Shown here piece by piece: positions 1 to 7,361 of a DNA stretch of 60,075 bases (within the stretch, counting starts at the first letter, position 1; every line of letters starts with the position of its first letter). This DNA is from a virus. The notes beneath the pieces are model-generated. The model was not told the DNA's origin and did no database searches. It saw only the letters and a program-made list of their open reading frames with translations. The stretch is taken from the IMG/VR virus record IMGVR_UViG_3300009508_000005, positions 1 to 60,075 of that record. The stretch is one strand, 5' to 3'. Made by a program: the position numbers and the translations under genes.

Positions 1-123
1 CCGATGTCCAGGAACCGCTGCACACGACTCTCCGCAATTGTCGACTTGGTACCCAGTCGGGCGGTAGCTAGCGCCTGTACAATCAGGTTGGTGTCCTCGT
101 CCGCTTCCTCGTACTCGGTTAGC
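1..123. repeat. Terminal overlap: copy 1 of a 123-bp direct repeat
   Basis: Bases 1-123 are identical to 59953-60075. The repeat lies inside the DNA polymerase gene and the reading frame continues across the join, which is what a circular assembly cut at an arbitrary point gives. The unique genome length is therefore 59,952 bp. A true packaging repeat inside a polymerase gene would be unusual. Confidence 0.95.
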
Positions 124-1004
124 GCCACCATGCCCTCGTCTGTCTTGGCGAACGCTTCCACCAGCAGTGCTCTGCCCTCTGCGTCCCGGCGCTTGGGGCT
201 ACGCTTCATTGGGATCGCCACGCCGTAGTAGCGCAGCATGTCCGCGAACTTGACGTTCGAGCGCAGCAGCTTCTGCGTCATATCCATACGCACGCCGTGC
301 TCAGCGCTGGGGTCCACGCCCAGTATGTTGGCGACTTCGGACAGTGTGGCAGCTTTGCGCTCCGCTAACTCGATACCCATAGCGCGGAGCAGGGGAACGT
401 CCAGTGCCAGACGCGCCTCGGCCCACATCTTTGTAGCGAGGTGGGCAATAAACAGCTCTGTCTTGGGGAACTTGGTCACCATCGCGTCCCACAGCATGCC
501 GCAGATTATGCTGTCCTTCACGCAGTAGTTGCCGTAGGCGGCCAACTCGTGGGGGTTGAAGTCAAGGCGGCGTTTGCCTGCTGCCCTTATCACCTCGTCC
601 CCCTTGTCGATAGGCAGGTTGTACATTCGAGCCAGGGCGCCCAGCGCGTTGCTCAGGTTCTTGCCGTCCGGCCCTTTGCTGCCGTGCAGGCGGCGCGCTA
701 GTTGTAGCGTACAGCCGTAGTACGCGGGGCGCACACCCAGCACCTCGGTGAGAACGAGCGCGTCGAACAGGCTGAGGTTATGGCCGATGACGAACATCTG
801 CGACCAGTCGAACGACTGCGCTATGTCCCGCAGGTACTCCAGCGTGCCGGTGTACCACGTCTGGGGTTGCCCCTTTATTCCTATGGCGAACCCGATCAGA
901 TCGAAGCGCTCGTCTCGAATGTATTCCTCGGCTGTCATGTTGGTTAGTGAGTACTTGGTAGCTGGGTCGTAGAATGTTTCGGCGTCGAACGTCCAATAGT
1001 TCAT
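1..1004 (-). CDS. Family A DNA polymerase, N-terminal part (3'-5' exonuclease domain); cut by window start
   Basis: The gene starts with ATG at 1004 and runs left off the window, continuing at 59952. I translated it by hand. The protein begins MNYWTFDAETFYD, which holds the DxE of exonuclease motif I (D7, E9). A HNLSLFDAL segment fits motif II (N..FD) and YGNYCVKDS fits motif III with its Asp. This is a DnaQ-like proofreading domain, and no 5'-3' exonuclease domain precedes it. Joined to 58797-60075 the protein is 719 residues. The start overlaps the stop of the MazG-like gene (ATGA at 1001-1004), so the two are probably translationally coupled. It should be the replicative polymerase of the phage, working with the primase-helicase and the SSB-like protein encoded further along the same arm. 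Confidence 0.93.
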   Translation of the reverse strand, partial: MNYWTFDAETFYDPATKYSLTNMTAEEYIRDERFDLIGFAIGIKGQPQTWYTGTLEYLRDIAQSFDWSQMFVIGHNLSLFDALVLTEVLGVRPAYYGCTLQLARRLHGSKGPDGKNLSNALGALARMYNLPIDKGDEVIRAAGKRRLDFNPHELAAYGNYCVKDSIICGMLWDAMVTKFPKTELFIAHLATKMWAEARLALDVPLLRAMGIELAERKAATLSEVANILGVDPSAEHGVRMDMTQKLLRSNVKFADMLRYYGVAIPMKRSPKRRDAEGRALLVEAFAKTDEGMVALTEYEEADEDTNLIVQALATARLGTKSTIAESRVQRFLDI

Positions 1005-1927
1005 GCTTCGCTCCCTGTGTTACCACGGTCTTCCCACCCTTGGCGGTAGCCGCGCTCCAGATCACGCAGTTGCTGGCTCTCGTCTTTCCAGCTTATTTCT
1101 TTGTCGGTGTAGCCGCAGCTGCGCAGGAAGGCGTTGACTTGCTCGTCGGTTGGGGCGCCATTACGTGACTTACTCATGGTTTGCGCCCCAGATAGTCGAA
1201 TTGATTCCGAGCCCATGTCAGCATAGTGCTCCCCGTCGTTGCCGTTGCGGGCTATGTTGTCCATGCGCGCGTCTTCGGGGTATCCGAGGTCCATACCTAC
1301 GAACCCCGCCACGGTGTCGAGCACATCCCTGGCGAGCCCCGCGTTTGTTGCTGTGTTTGTGGGGCCCGGTCGGCTGGATTCATAAGCGTGAATAAGCACC
1401 TCACAGTTAGGTCTGTGATCCTCGTATTCTGGTACACCGCAAGCGGAGCAGCAGGCGCTATTCACAGTTAGGGGTTCATCGCCCAGGCCAACCACGTTGC
1501 GCTCCGCGTGCGTGTAGTGGGTCACGTCCGCGTCTTTGTGTCGCTCGATCAGGCTGGCGCATATCTCGTTCAGGGACTCGATGTGCTTGCCGATCTGCAC
1601 CTTGGGGCGTGCTGGGCGGTCATCGGTGAGCATATCGTTGAGCATGGCGTCGCGCAGCACAACCAGGCTGCTGATGGCTTTGGTGATGTGGGATAGGCTG
1701 GATGCGTCGTCGATGTCCTCGCCCTCCCACCACGCGATCAGGTGCCGCAGCGTGGCGTCGTAGTAGACGCTGGCGCGGACACCCGCGTGCCGATAATTGT
1801 GGCGGCCGTACTTGCTGGCGCCCTCAAACATAGCGGTGGCGACTTCCAACATGACGTTGGCCGGTAGTACGGACATCGACACTTTGCCAATAGCTACGGC
1901 GTCCTTGGGGTTGGTGGGCTTATTCAT
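1001..1927 (-). CDS. MazG-like dATP/dGTP pyrophosphohydrolase (DUF5664-like) with extended C-terminus
   Basis: 308 residues from ATG at 1927. The reading frame is open further upstream, but that stretch overlaps the previous gene and lacks a ribosome site. The N-terminal ~120 residues begin MNKPTNPKDAVAIGKV and contain FEGASKYGRHNYR and RHLIAWWEGEDID followed by a helix with LVVLRDAM. This is the pattern of the phage family usually annotated dATP/dGTP diphosphohydrolase (DUF5664), an all-alpha MazG-like fold whose acidic residues bind Mg. The middle holds Cys pairs (ACCSACG) and the last ~50 residues are a separate charged helix region ending GNTGSEA. It is directly upstream of, and overlaps, the DNA polymerase. 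Relatives in diaminopurine (Z-genome) phages trim dGTP, but no PurZ was found here, so its role may just be nucleotide-pool control. Confidence 0.75.
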   Translation of the reverse strand: MNKPTNPKDAVAIGKVSMSVLPANVMLEVATAMFEGASKYGRHNYRHAGVRASVYYDATLRHLIAWWEGEDIDDASSLSHITKAISSLVVLRDAMLNDMLTDDRPARPKVQIGKHIESLNEICASLIERHKDADVTHYTHAERNVVGLGDEPLTVNSACCSACGVPEYEDHRPNCEVLIHAYESSRPGPTNTATNAGLARDVLDTVAGFVGMDLGYPEDARMDNIARNGNDGEHYADMGSESIRLSGAQTMSKSRNGAPTDEQVNAFLRSCGYTDKEISWKDESQQLRDLERGYRQGWEDRGNTGSEA

Positions 1928-2312
1928 TGGGCTTGTCCTGTTGTGTGGGTACGAAACCAACCTCGGCGCCGATGAATACCTCGTCGGGTATGTTCTCCCA
2001 CTCGTTGCGCAGTACGGTGAACTCGCCTTCGTTCCAGTAGCGCAAGAACGCCATAGAATCGTCGTCGCCCTCGCAGTTCTCCAACGCGTAAGCGATTGCA
2101 TATACAGCGGCGTCACTACCCGTGGTGGGCTCATCCGTTGTAAGCTCCATACTGCCCACGTGATCCATGGGCAGTAACAACGGGCGGCGGTGGTCAAACT
2201 CACCGTGATCTACGTCCGCAACGTCGAGGAAGTGCGAGGCTATATCCAAGCAGGCTTCCTCCAGGTTTTTCGCGTGTATGACGGTGTTGGCGGTGAAGTA
2301 AAACTGTTTCAT
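1920..2312 (-). CDS. Small acidic protein of unknown function
   Basis: 130 residues from ATG at 2312, chosen because ATGA overlaps the upstream stop and GGAG lies about seven bases before it. A second in-frame ATG at 2318 is possible. The N-terminus MKQFYFTANTVIHAKNLEEAC looks like a small beta-alpha unit, followed by Asp/Glu-rich sequence. No family was recognised. It sits in the nucleotide metabolism and replication run, overlapping the genes on both sides. Confidence 0.75.
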   Translation of the reverse strand: MKQFYFTANTVIHAKNLEEACLDIASHFLDVADVDHGEFDHRRPLLLPMDHVGSMELTTDEPTTGSDAAVYAIAYALENCEGDDDSMAFLRYWNEGEFTVLRNEWENIPDEVFIGAEVGFVPTQQDKPNE

Positions 2313-2551
2313 TTCCATTCTCCACTCTTGATCTGGATCGGATGTGCGAACCGGTGGTACGGCTCCAGGCAGACGGCGTCCATATCGCACATGCGGTTGC
2401 CAAGGTGTTGGCGCAGGGACTCTGCAAAGGCTTCGTGGATGTCTCCATCGTAGCCGCCGATCCATTTAACCGCTTCGGTTTCGTACCACTTTCCGCTGGG
2501 CTTAAAGAAGTCCACACGTACAGACGTTGCGTCGTGGATATAGTGGGTCAT
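2309..2551 (-). CDS. Small protein of unknown function
   Basis: 80 residues beginning MTHYIHDATSVRVDFFKP. The start at 2551 is supported by an ATGA overlap with the stop of the upstream gene; a longer reading from 2581 would overlap that gene by 34 bases. The protein has aromatic-rich short strands (GKWYETEAVKWIGGYDGD) and a His/Glu-rich helix. No function can be assigned. Confidence 0.72.
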   Translation of the reverse strand: MTHYIHDATSVRVDFFKPSGKWYETEAVKWIGGYDGDIHEAFAESLRQHLGNRMCDMDAVCLEPYHRFAHPIQIKSGEWK

Positions 2552-2946
2552 ACCACAGCCTCCGCTTTCATATCCGACCATTCGCCGGTGTCCAGGTTAT
2601 AGCGCCCGTGCCATTCACCGACGCGAATAGGCAGACCGTGTGGGCTGCCGCTGGGCTTGGGCAGGACGATACGCTCTCCGTCCCAAGGGCCGCCCACGGC
2701 GACCATCAGGCGTTGTTTGGAGCCACGGTGTGTGCCTATGGGCGTAGGCTTGGGGATCAGTTTCAACGTCGGTGCGTCGCAGCGCAGCCAGACAGATGTG
2801 CCCAATCCCAACGCGGTGCGGTACGTTGGTCCTGAGAAATGAATCGCTGACCACTGGTCCGTGCTGGGGTTGTGCTTGAACAACAGACCATCAACCGTCT
2901 GGTGTGTGGTGCCTCGCGGCACCTCGTCCCACGAGTTCATAGGCAT
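2548..2946 (-). CDS. Protein of unknown function, beta-rich
   Basis: 132 residues from ATG at 2946 with CGGAG nine bases upstream. It contains GGPWDGERIVLP and several short strand-like segments (WSAIHFSGPTYR, VGEWHGRYNLDTGEW). GGPxDG segments occur in many small phage proteins of unknown role. It lies between the DnaQ-like exonuclease and the small genes before the polymerase, probably on one message. Confidence 0.75.
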   Translation of the reverse strand: MPMNSWDEVPRGTTHQTVDGLLFKHNPSTDQWSAIHFSGPTYRTALGLGTSVWLRCDAPTLKLIPKPTPIGTHRGSKQRLMVAVGGPWDGERIVLPKPSGSPHGLPIRVGEWHGRYNLDTGEWSDMKAEAVV

Positions 2947-2951
2947 GGTCG

Positions 2952-3599
2952 CTACTCCGTGGGTACGACGGTCAGGGCGGGCTTACTACGCGCCTGGCCG
3001 ATGTGTTGCAGGATGTCCAGCAGGTGCGCGGTCTGATACATGGCATCGGCTGCGGCGTCGTGTTGTGCGCCCTCGAACGGCGGTGCGATAACCTGGGGGT
3101 ACAGCTCACGCATCGTGCGGTAGTCGCGCTGGACGTAGTACGGGACGGGGTTCTTGAAGCCTGAGTAATCCATCATGGATTCCATCCAGGTGTGGTCTAT
3201 ACCACCGCACGACCATACGCCCTCAACCTTAGCGTTCTGGTCCTTGACGTAATCGTACCAGGCAATGAACGCTTGGGCGGCGTGGTTGATTGGCATGGCG
3301 GCTTCCATGAATACCCGGTCTTGTTCTTCCTCGGACAGTTCGTCGAACTTCTCGCTGTCTTTCAAGTCGGCCAGATCGGTTGTGGTGGTTAGGCGCTGAC
3401 GGGCTTCGTCGGATTGCTTCATCCACCACAGGGCGGTGCTGGCGCTGATGTCACGGCCTGGTTGGATACGCGGGTCTATGTTGACGTAGAACTGCTCCAG
3501 CAGCACGCCGGTGTCTGCGTCGAACGCAACGGCGCCGAGGGCCAGCAATACGGCGTTGGGCTTGAGGGACAGCGTTTCAAAGTCGATCATAATATGCAT
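2952..3599 (-). CDS. DnaQ-like 3'-5' exonuclease (DEDDh type)
   Basis: 215 residues. MHIMIDFETLSLKPNAV carries the DxE of motif I. The middle contains WSCGGIDHTWMESMM with the motif II Asp, and QHDAAADAMYQ supplies the His and the last Asp of a DEDDh enzyme. The layout resembles the compact Rv2179c/3'-5' exoribonuclease-like family often found in phages. It should be a Mg-dependent nuclease trimming 3' ends of RNA or DNA. It is the first gene after a good sigma70-like promoter (3646-3674), so it heads the replication run that leads into the DNA polymerase. Confidence 0.85.
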   Translation of the reverse strand: MHIMIDFETLSLKPNAVLLALGAVAFDADTGVLLEQFYVNIDPRIQPGRDISASTALWWMKQSDEARQRLTTTTDLADLKDSEKFDELSEEEQDRVFMEAAMPINHAAQAFIAWYDYVKDQNAKVEGVWSCGGIDHTWMESMMDYSGFKNPVPYYVQRDYRTMRELYPQVIAPPFEGAQHDAAADAMYQTAHLLDILQHIGQARSKPALTVVPTE

Positions 3600-3645
3600 G
3601 GTGTTTCTCCGGGTTGTAATTAGGTAGTTACCAATAGGAAGTAAC

Positions 3646-3674
3646 TGTATAACTTTGTATTAGATAGAAGTCAA
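3646..3674 (-). promoter_or_regulatory. Sigma70-like promoter for the exonuclease-polymerase run
   Basis: On the minus strand, TTGACT (3674-3669) is followed after exactly 17 bases by TATACA (3651-3646). The exonuclease start is at 3599. The spacer contains the 14-base word TTCTATCTAATACA (3669-3656), which recurs at a second minus-strand promoter near 58.77 kb. The -35 overlaps the end of the small gene at 3671-3775. Confidence 0.7.
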
Positions 3675-3775
3675 GGCCAGCAGACGGAAAACCCGCAGCG
3701 GGCGATACTATCCACGAGGCCGTGGGCGGCCAGTATCACCGCCACCAGCAACGTGAACTTGGCGGCGCTGCTCAC
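3671..3775 (-). CDS. 34-residue predicted membrane peptide
   Basis: Reading from GTG at 3775 gives VSSAAKFTLLVAVILAAHGL and then a short Cys-containing tail. GTGA overlaps the stop of the upstream ribbon-helix-helix gene, and AAGGAG/GAGG precedes the start. The first ~20 residues form one hydrophobic helix. Function is unknown. The stop codon overlaps the -35 of the next promoter. Confidence 0.5.
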   Translation of the reverse strand: MSSAAKFTLLVAVILAAHGLVDSIARCGFSVCWP

Positions 3776-4053
3776 TTGCCTCGCTCCTTTTCAACCTGCT
3801 TCTTGATTTTCACGGCAGCAGCATACGCGGTGTCCAGATCCTCGAACTGGGCGCGCAGGAGTTCACTGTCTGCAATGAACTGGGATAGCACCGCCATCAG
3901 CTGGTCCGTGTGGTCGGGTGCCGTGCGTTCTAGCCCCCGCTGCAGCAGCGTGACCACTTGGGCATTAGCCGTGCGGTGGTCCTGCTCCGCTGATTTAAGT
4001 ACCCGCGCGTGCAGCGCGAGTGGTAGTCGTGCAGTAAATCGGTGGGTTGTCAT
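3772..4053 (-). CDS. Arc-like ribbon-helix-helix DNA-binding protein
   Basis: 93 residues. The N-terminus TTHRFTARLPLALHARVLKS followed by a helix ending VVTLLQRGLE is the Arc/Mnt pattern: one strand (TARLPL) for DNA contact and two helices for dimerisation. The C-terminal half (about residues 45-93) is a charged helix or coiled coil ending KKQVEKERGK, longer than phage P22 Arc (53 residues). It likely represses a phage or host promoter. The genome encodes a second RHH-like protein at 11661-12140 next to the palindrome arrays. Confidence 0.8.
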   Translation of the reverse strand: MTTHRFTARLPLALHARVLKSAEQDHRTANAQVVTLLQRGLERTAPDHTDQLMAVLSQFIADSELLRAQFEDLDTAYAAAVKIKKQVEKERGK

Positions 4054-4208
4054 GCGTCACCTCCCTTGTTCGCCGCGTCCACTGCGCGTGCTAGTGCCCT
4101 GATGGGGCTGCCTGGATCCACGGAGGCAATAGCCATCATTCCCCGCGCTTCTGGCGAGTAGCTGAGGTGGTGAAACATCCGCATTTCTATTGTTTCTGGG
4201 CCGCTCAT
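4050..4208 (-). CDS. Small protein of unknown function (52 residues)
   Basis: It begins MSGPETIEMRMFHHLSYSPE and ends KGGDA. AGGAG lies about eight bases before the ATG at 4208, and the stop overlaps the next start (ATGA at 4050-4053). The reading frame fills the gap between two overlapping genes exactly. No fold was recognised. Confidence 0.65.
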   Translation of the reverse strand: MSGPETIEMRMFHHLSYSPEARGMMAIASVDPGSPIRALARAVDAANKGGDA

Positions 4209-4438
4209 ACGTGGTGCTCCTGTCTCATCTGGTTAATAGATTTGCTGCTCAGTGCGGATAACCAGCGCAGGCGGCTGGCCTCGTAGTCGTCGGCCTGTGC
4301 CCAAGCCTGTTGGGCGGTGTCGGCTGACCCTACCCACGCGCCGCAGAACCGCGCGACGTACTGTCCGCGCGACCTGCCGGTGCGCTCCAAGCGCACGGTG
4401 TAACGGCGGTCGCGTTTGGTGGTGCGTGTGCTGCTCAT
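4205..4438 (-). CDS. Small basic protein, ARFCG family (77 residues)
   Basis: It starts MSSTRTTKRDRRYTVRLERT at 4438 with AGGGGAA upstream. The core (RYTV, about eleven residues, then YVARFCG and a helix TAQQAWAQADDYEASR) matches the C-terminal part of the 165-residue gene at 7362-7859 (RYTVAREYHG, YIARFCG, TAAQAWGRCYTHNAAR). The two therefore look like paralogues of one small domain. Function is unknown. Confidence 0.7.
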   Translation of the reverse strand: MSSTRTTKRDRRYTVRLERTGRSRGQYVARFCGAWVGSADTAQQAWAQADDYEASRLRWLSALSSKSINQMRQEHHV

Positions 4439-4785
4439 AAAATTCCCCTGCGTTGTAGCTGTGACCCGCTGACATAGGTGCTTGGCCCTAGTAGCGCCTT
4501 GCGCGCTAGCCCGCGCCACGTTAGGGCGGCTATGTACTTGCGTCCAGTAACCAGCACCAACTTGGTCCGCTTGCCATACTTGACGACCTTTACGCGGGGC
4601 ACCTTGTCGCCGAACGCGCGGCGCATAGCTGGGCGACGGGCTGCCAATTCCCACATGACGGATGTGGGGGCTGTCCTCAGCTCCTGGTGTATCCGCGAAG
4701 CCACTGCCCTGGTTAGTGGGGATCCCAGTAGATAATCCAGTCTCTCCCTGATCCTGTTCAGATCGCAATTAGGGGTGCCGCTCAT
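4435..4785 (-). CDS. Protein of unknown function (116 residues)
   Basis: Start at ATG 4785, which overlaps the upstream stop; GGGGGA lies ahead. The N-terminal half is helical (LNRIRERLDYLLGSPLTRAV). The C-terminal half is basic with strand-like VKVVKYGKRTKLVLVTGRKY. A short RVGKRTKIVITPLT-like strand also occurs in the gene at 11139-11366, a possible shared domain. No function assigned. Confidence 0.68.
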   Translation of the reverse strand: MSGTPNCDLNRIRERLDYLLGSPLTRAVASRIHQELRTAPTSVMWELAARRPAMRRAFGDKVPRVKVVKYGKRTKLVLVTGRKYIAALTWRGLARKALLGPSTYVSGSQLQRRGIL

Positions 4786-5075
4786 AGGTCCATCCCCCGT
4801 GCTGCGTTTAGTACTGCGTCGGTCCAGGTACTGCCCTGCTGCACTTTCAACTGCGCGGCACTGACCTGGGCGGGCGTCGCGTTGAGCTCTCGAAGTGCCT
4901 CCGCGACCAACAGCAGGTGATGCGTGGCTAGCGACTCGCGGTAGGGCTGCGGATCCGTTAGTCGCGGTGCCGGACCTGCCACATGGATGGCATACGACGC
5001 GCCCCAACTCTCGACGCTGATACGGTCTAGGGCGGTGTGCATGGCCCTGGTTATCTTTATTTGCCGCTGGCTCAT
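4782..5075 (-). CDS. Protein of unknown function (97 residues)
   Basis: Starts MSQRQIKITRAMHTALDRIS at 5075 with GGGGGA as ribosome site. It is mostly helical, with a central His pair (ESLATHHLLLVAEALREL). It overlaps neighbours on both sides by four bases. No family recognised. Confidence 0.68.
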   Translation of the reverse strand: MSQRQIKITRAMHTALDRISVESWGASYAIHVAGPAPRLTDPQPYRESLATHHLLLVAEALRELNATPAQVSAAQLKVQQGSTWTDAVLNAARGMDL

Positions 5076-5323
5076 GGCTTGTCCCCCGGTTGCTCTGCTT
5101 CGGGTGCGTATGCGTCGGCCCAGGCGTTCAAAAGTCGCGCCAATGTGCGCGCATTTTCGACGCCGGGTATGGCGACCATTTCGTCCGCCTCGTCGTCGCA
5201 TATCCACACGCGACCTTGCCCCTCGGCGCCATCGAAGGTGATCCGTACCGGGCGCTCCATTCCGATGTTCGACGCCTCACGCGGCGGCGGTGGAAGGATG
5301 ACGTCTTCGATAAAATCGGTCAC
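5072..5323 (-). CDS. Acidic small protein (83 residues, GTG start)
   Basis: GTG at 5323 overlaps the previous stop (GTGA). The protein begins VTDFIEDVILPPPPREAS, has a strand pair RVWICDDEADEMVAIPG, and ends in a helix LARLLNAWADAYAPEAEQ. It is strongly acidic. Acidic small early proteins of phages are sometimes nucleic-acid mimics, but nothing specific supports that here. Confidence 0.66.
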   Translation of the reverse strand: MTDFIEDVILPPPPREASNIGMERPVRITFDGAEGQGRVWICDDEADEMVAIPGVENARTLARLLNAWADAYAPEAEQPGDKP

Positions 5324-5580
5324 AGTTTGTTCTCCAATTGCTCTAGGGTATCCACCACAGCGCGCCAATACCGTGCGTCCTGCATAGCCTCGGTGGATAT
5401 GGCGGCGAAACGGGCGTCTTTGTATGTCCGCGCGTCGTGGCGTGAGTAGCGGGCTATCTGCACAGCTTTGCCCACCTGCCCCCGCGCGGATTCTATCTGC
5501 GCTTGGCGGGTCTGGCGGTCCCTGCGCTCCGCAGGTGATGGGTAGTACGTTGGGTAGTTAGATTTACTTGGGGCGCTCAT
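5320..5580 (-). CDS. Small helical protein (86 residues)
   Basis: MSAPSKSNYPTYYPSPAERR is followed by a long charged helix region (QIESARGQVGKAVQIARYSR) and a C-terminal helix ending LEQLENKL. Start at 5580 with GAGGG upstream and a four-base overlap with the preceding gene. Unknown function. Confidence 0.67.
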   Translation of the reverse strand: MSAPSKSNYPTYYPSPAERRDRQTRQAQIESARGQVGKAVQIARYSRHDARTYKDARFAAISTEAMQDARYWRAVVDTLEQLENKL

Positions 5581-5879
5581 GGTTGCGCCCTCGCAGTTTC
5601 GCGGACGGCGGCGCGCCAATCCATATCGGTCGCTAGCACCCGGGCGTGTTCCACGTCGTCGACGCCAAGTCCCAACAATCCGCACGCAATGCGCGCTTTC
5701 ATCGTCCGTGCGAGTAATCGGGCGCCTTCCAGGTCCAGAGTTCCTAGTGCCACGGCTGTGCCGTTGCGCTTGCGCGTGAACACCGTGTGCACTCCGTCGC
5801 CCTGGGGCGTTACTGTAACCTCGTGCTGCGCGGCGTCTATCGCCTTGCCTATTGCTATTTTATGCGTTGGTCGTTTCAT
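5577..5879 (-). CDS. Protein of unknown function (100 residues)
   Basis: MKRPTHKIAIGKAIDAAQHE leads into a beta hairpin (VTVTPQGDGVHTVFTRKRNG) and then helices. Start at 5879 with GAGAGG upstream. Part of the chained small-gene run. No family recognised. Confidence 0.67.
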   Translation of the reverse strand: MKRPTHKIAIGKAIDAAQHEVTVTPQGDGVHTVFTRKRNGTAVALGTLDLEGARLLARTMKARIACGLLGLGVDDVEHARVLATDMDWRAAVRETARAQP

Positions 5880-5901
5880 GGTTGCCTCTCTCGGGTGCCG
5901 C

Positions 5902-6198
5902 TCATGGCCTGCGGTATCTGCGGTGCGTCCTACCAGGGCGCACGACACATACGGCGGGGTTAATTGCGCGTTTTCGCGCGGTCGAACCGACGCTTGGCGC
6001 GCTTGCTGTTGTATATGCGGGTTCCTTGGCGGATCCGCACCGGGCGCATTCAAACATCACGTCGTATACTCCGCACGGTATAGGCCCGCCGTGGCGCTTG
6101 GCCCTGGTGTATACCCACGAGGTGCGCGGGCCTAGTTCCTCCCACTTGTGCCCAAACAGACAGCGGGCGGCGGCAAACAGCTTGCACAGTTTGCTCAT
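5902..6198 (-). CDS. Cys-rich small protein (98 residues)
   Basis: MSKLCKLFAAARCLFGHKWE starts at 6198, and ECARCG near residue 60 gives a Cys pair. Together with earlier Cys/His residues (CLFGHKW) this could form one zinc site. The C-terminus is Arg-rich. A 22-base gap separates it from the next gene, unlike most neighbours, so the true end could be disturbed. Confidence 0.6.
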   Translation of the reverse strand: MSKLCKLFAAARCLFGHKWEELGPRTSWVYTRAKRHGGPIPCGVYDVMFECARCGSAKEPAYTTASAPSVGSTARKRAINPAVCVVRPGRTHRRYRRP

Positions 6199-6557
6199 GG
6201 TTTCCGCACTCCGGTAATGGTGATTACATAGGCTTGTCGGCCTGCTCTGTCCTCGCGCTTCCACGTGTGCCGCACGCCCTGGCGGTGCAGCTGGTGCAGG
6301 TGCCATTGTGCGGCGGCGCTACTGTAAACAGTGATGGTTTCCCGCCCTCCTTTCTCCCGCAATATGTCGGCGCGGGGGATATGGCCGGGGCGTTCCTCGG
6401 ACCACATAGACAGCCGCGCGCGTCCTGCGGCAAGGGCGAACTGTAGTTCTGCCTTGGCAAGCTGTCGCTGGTGCGCTGTCGCTGGCGCTGCGGTTACGCG
6501 GCGGGCTTCTTCTGCTGCGCGTTGGAATTCGACTACCTTGGCTAGATTTACGCTCAT
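6195..6557 (-). CDS. Protein of unknown function (120 residues)
   Basis: It starts MSVNLAKVVEFQRAAEEARR at 6557, a long helical N-terminal half. The C-terminal half has strand-like sequence (ETITVYSSAAAQ, AYVITITGVRKP). It overlaps both neighbours by four bases. Function not assignable. Confidence 0.68.
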   Translation of the reverse strand: MSVNLAKVVEFQRAAEEARRVTAAPATAHQRQLAKAELQFALAAGRARLSMWSEERPGHIPRADILREKGGRETITVYSSAAAQWHLHQLHRQGVRHTWKREDRAGRQAYVITITGVRKP

Positions 6558-6844
6558 TTCGCTGCGCTCCCTTCCAGATTTACCCGTGCATATACGGTGC
6601 CCACTAAGCGCCCGCGCTCTTTTACCTGTACGCCGTTCGCTACGGGGTGCGTAGTGTAGTCGTCACGGTGCCCACAGCTCACGGACCAGCTGCCATAGCC
6701 GTTTGCCGATTTGTGCACGCCGGTTATCATTCCGGTCCTGGCGCGCTTCAATTTGTCGAACCCGTACTTTTGGACCAGTGCACGACGTATGATCGTATCC
6801 TCGGTCAGCGTCGGCATGGGCGGCAGTGCTTGCTGTGTGTTCAT
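6554..6844 (-). CDS. Protein of unknown function (96 residues)
   Basis: MNTQQALPPMPTLTEDTIIR, then a basic segment KYGFDKLKRARTGMITGVHK and a beta region ending GTVYARVNLEGSAAK. It overlaps the gene on each side by four bases, as expected in a translationally coupled chain. Confidence 0.67.
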   Translation of the reverse strand: MNTQQALPPMPTLTEDTIIRRALVQKYGFDKLKRARTGMITGVHKSANGYGSWSVSCGHRDDYTTHPVANGVQVKERGRLVGTVYARVNLEGSAAK

Positions 6845-7044
6845 GCGTCTGGATCCTCTGTGTTGAATACGTCGCGGGCGGTGGCTATCAATTCCGCTGC
6901 CTGCGTCTCAGTGATGCCGTGGGACTCCGCGAAGCGCCCCACACTTAGCCAGTTGTTGCGCCAGTCCAGATAAACAGCGGTCAGGTAGTCGCGGGCCTGC
7001 TGTTGCTGTGGCGGGTGCGTGGGGATTAGTGGCTCGGTTTTCAT
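6841..7044 (-). CDS. Small HTH-like protein (67 residues)
   Basis: The C-terminal part LSVGRFAESHGITETQAAEL looks like a helix-turn-helix (helix, GIT turn, recognition helix). The N-terminus MKTEPLIPTHPPQQQQARDY is unstructured. It may be a small DNA-binding protein; the HTH assignment is by eye only. Confidence 0.62.
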   Translation of the reverse strand: MKTEPLIPTHPPQQQQARDYLTAVYLDWRNNWLSVGRFAESHGITETQAAELIATARDVFNTEDPDA

Positions 7045-7049
7045 GGTGG

Positions 7050-7358
7050 TCAGTCTCCAATAATAATTTTAAAAAGGCGGTGTTGTTGGTCGCGGGCGTG
7101 CTCCAGTGCCTGGCGTACCAGTGCACTGCTTGGGCATCGTTGGGCGGCGGCTTCTTCCTTGGCGGTATCCTGGCACGCGTGGTTATACGCGTCGGCGTCG
7201 GCCTGGGTGAATATATAACCATTAACGGCGCGATAACCTTTGTATGTGGGTTCTGCGTCGATCATGGCGCGCACGCGGGCGCGGTGCCGCTCGTGTATGC
7301 CTGGGTCTGGCGCGCTGATTACGGTCTGGCGCGCTGCGTGCTGTCCGGTGTCAATCAT
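7050..7358 (-). CDS. Protein of unknown function (102 residues)
   Basis: MIDTGQHAARQTVISAPDPG starts at 7358. A central YRAVNGYIFTQADADAYNHA is followed by a helical C-terminus ending HRLFKIIIGD. No family recognised; part of the early small-gene block. Confidence 0.67.
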   Translation of the reverse strand: MIDTGQHAARQTVISAPDPGIHERHRARVRAMIDAEPTYKGYRAVNGYIFTQADADAYNHACQDTAKEEAAAQRCPSSALVRQALEHARDQQHRLFKIIIGD

Positions 7359-7361
7359 GTT

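Noticed and set aside
1-123. Physical direct terminal repeat of a T7-like genome
   Set aside because: It lies within the polymerase gene with an intact frame across the join, so assembly overlap is the simpler reading.
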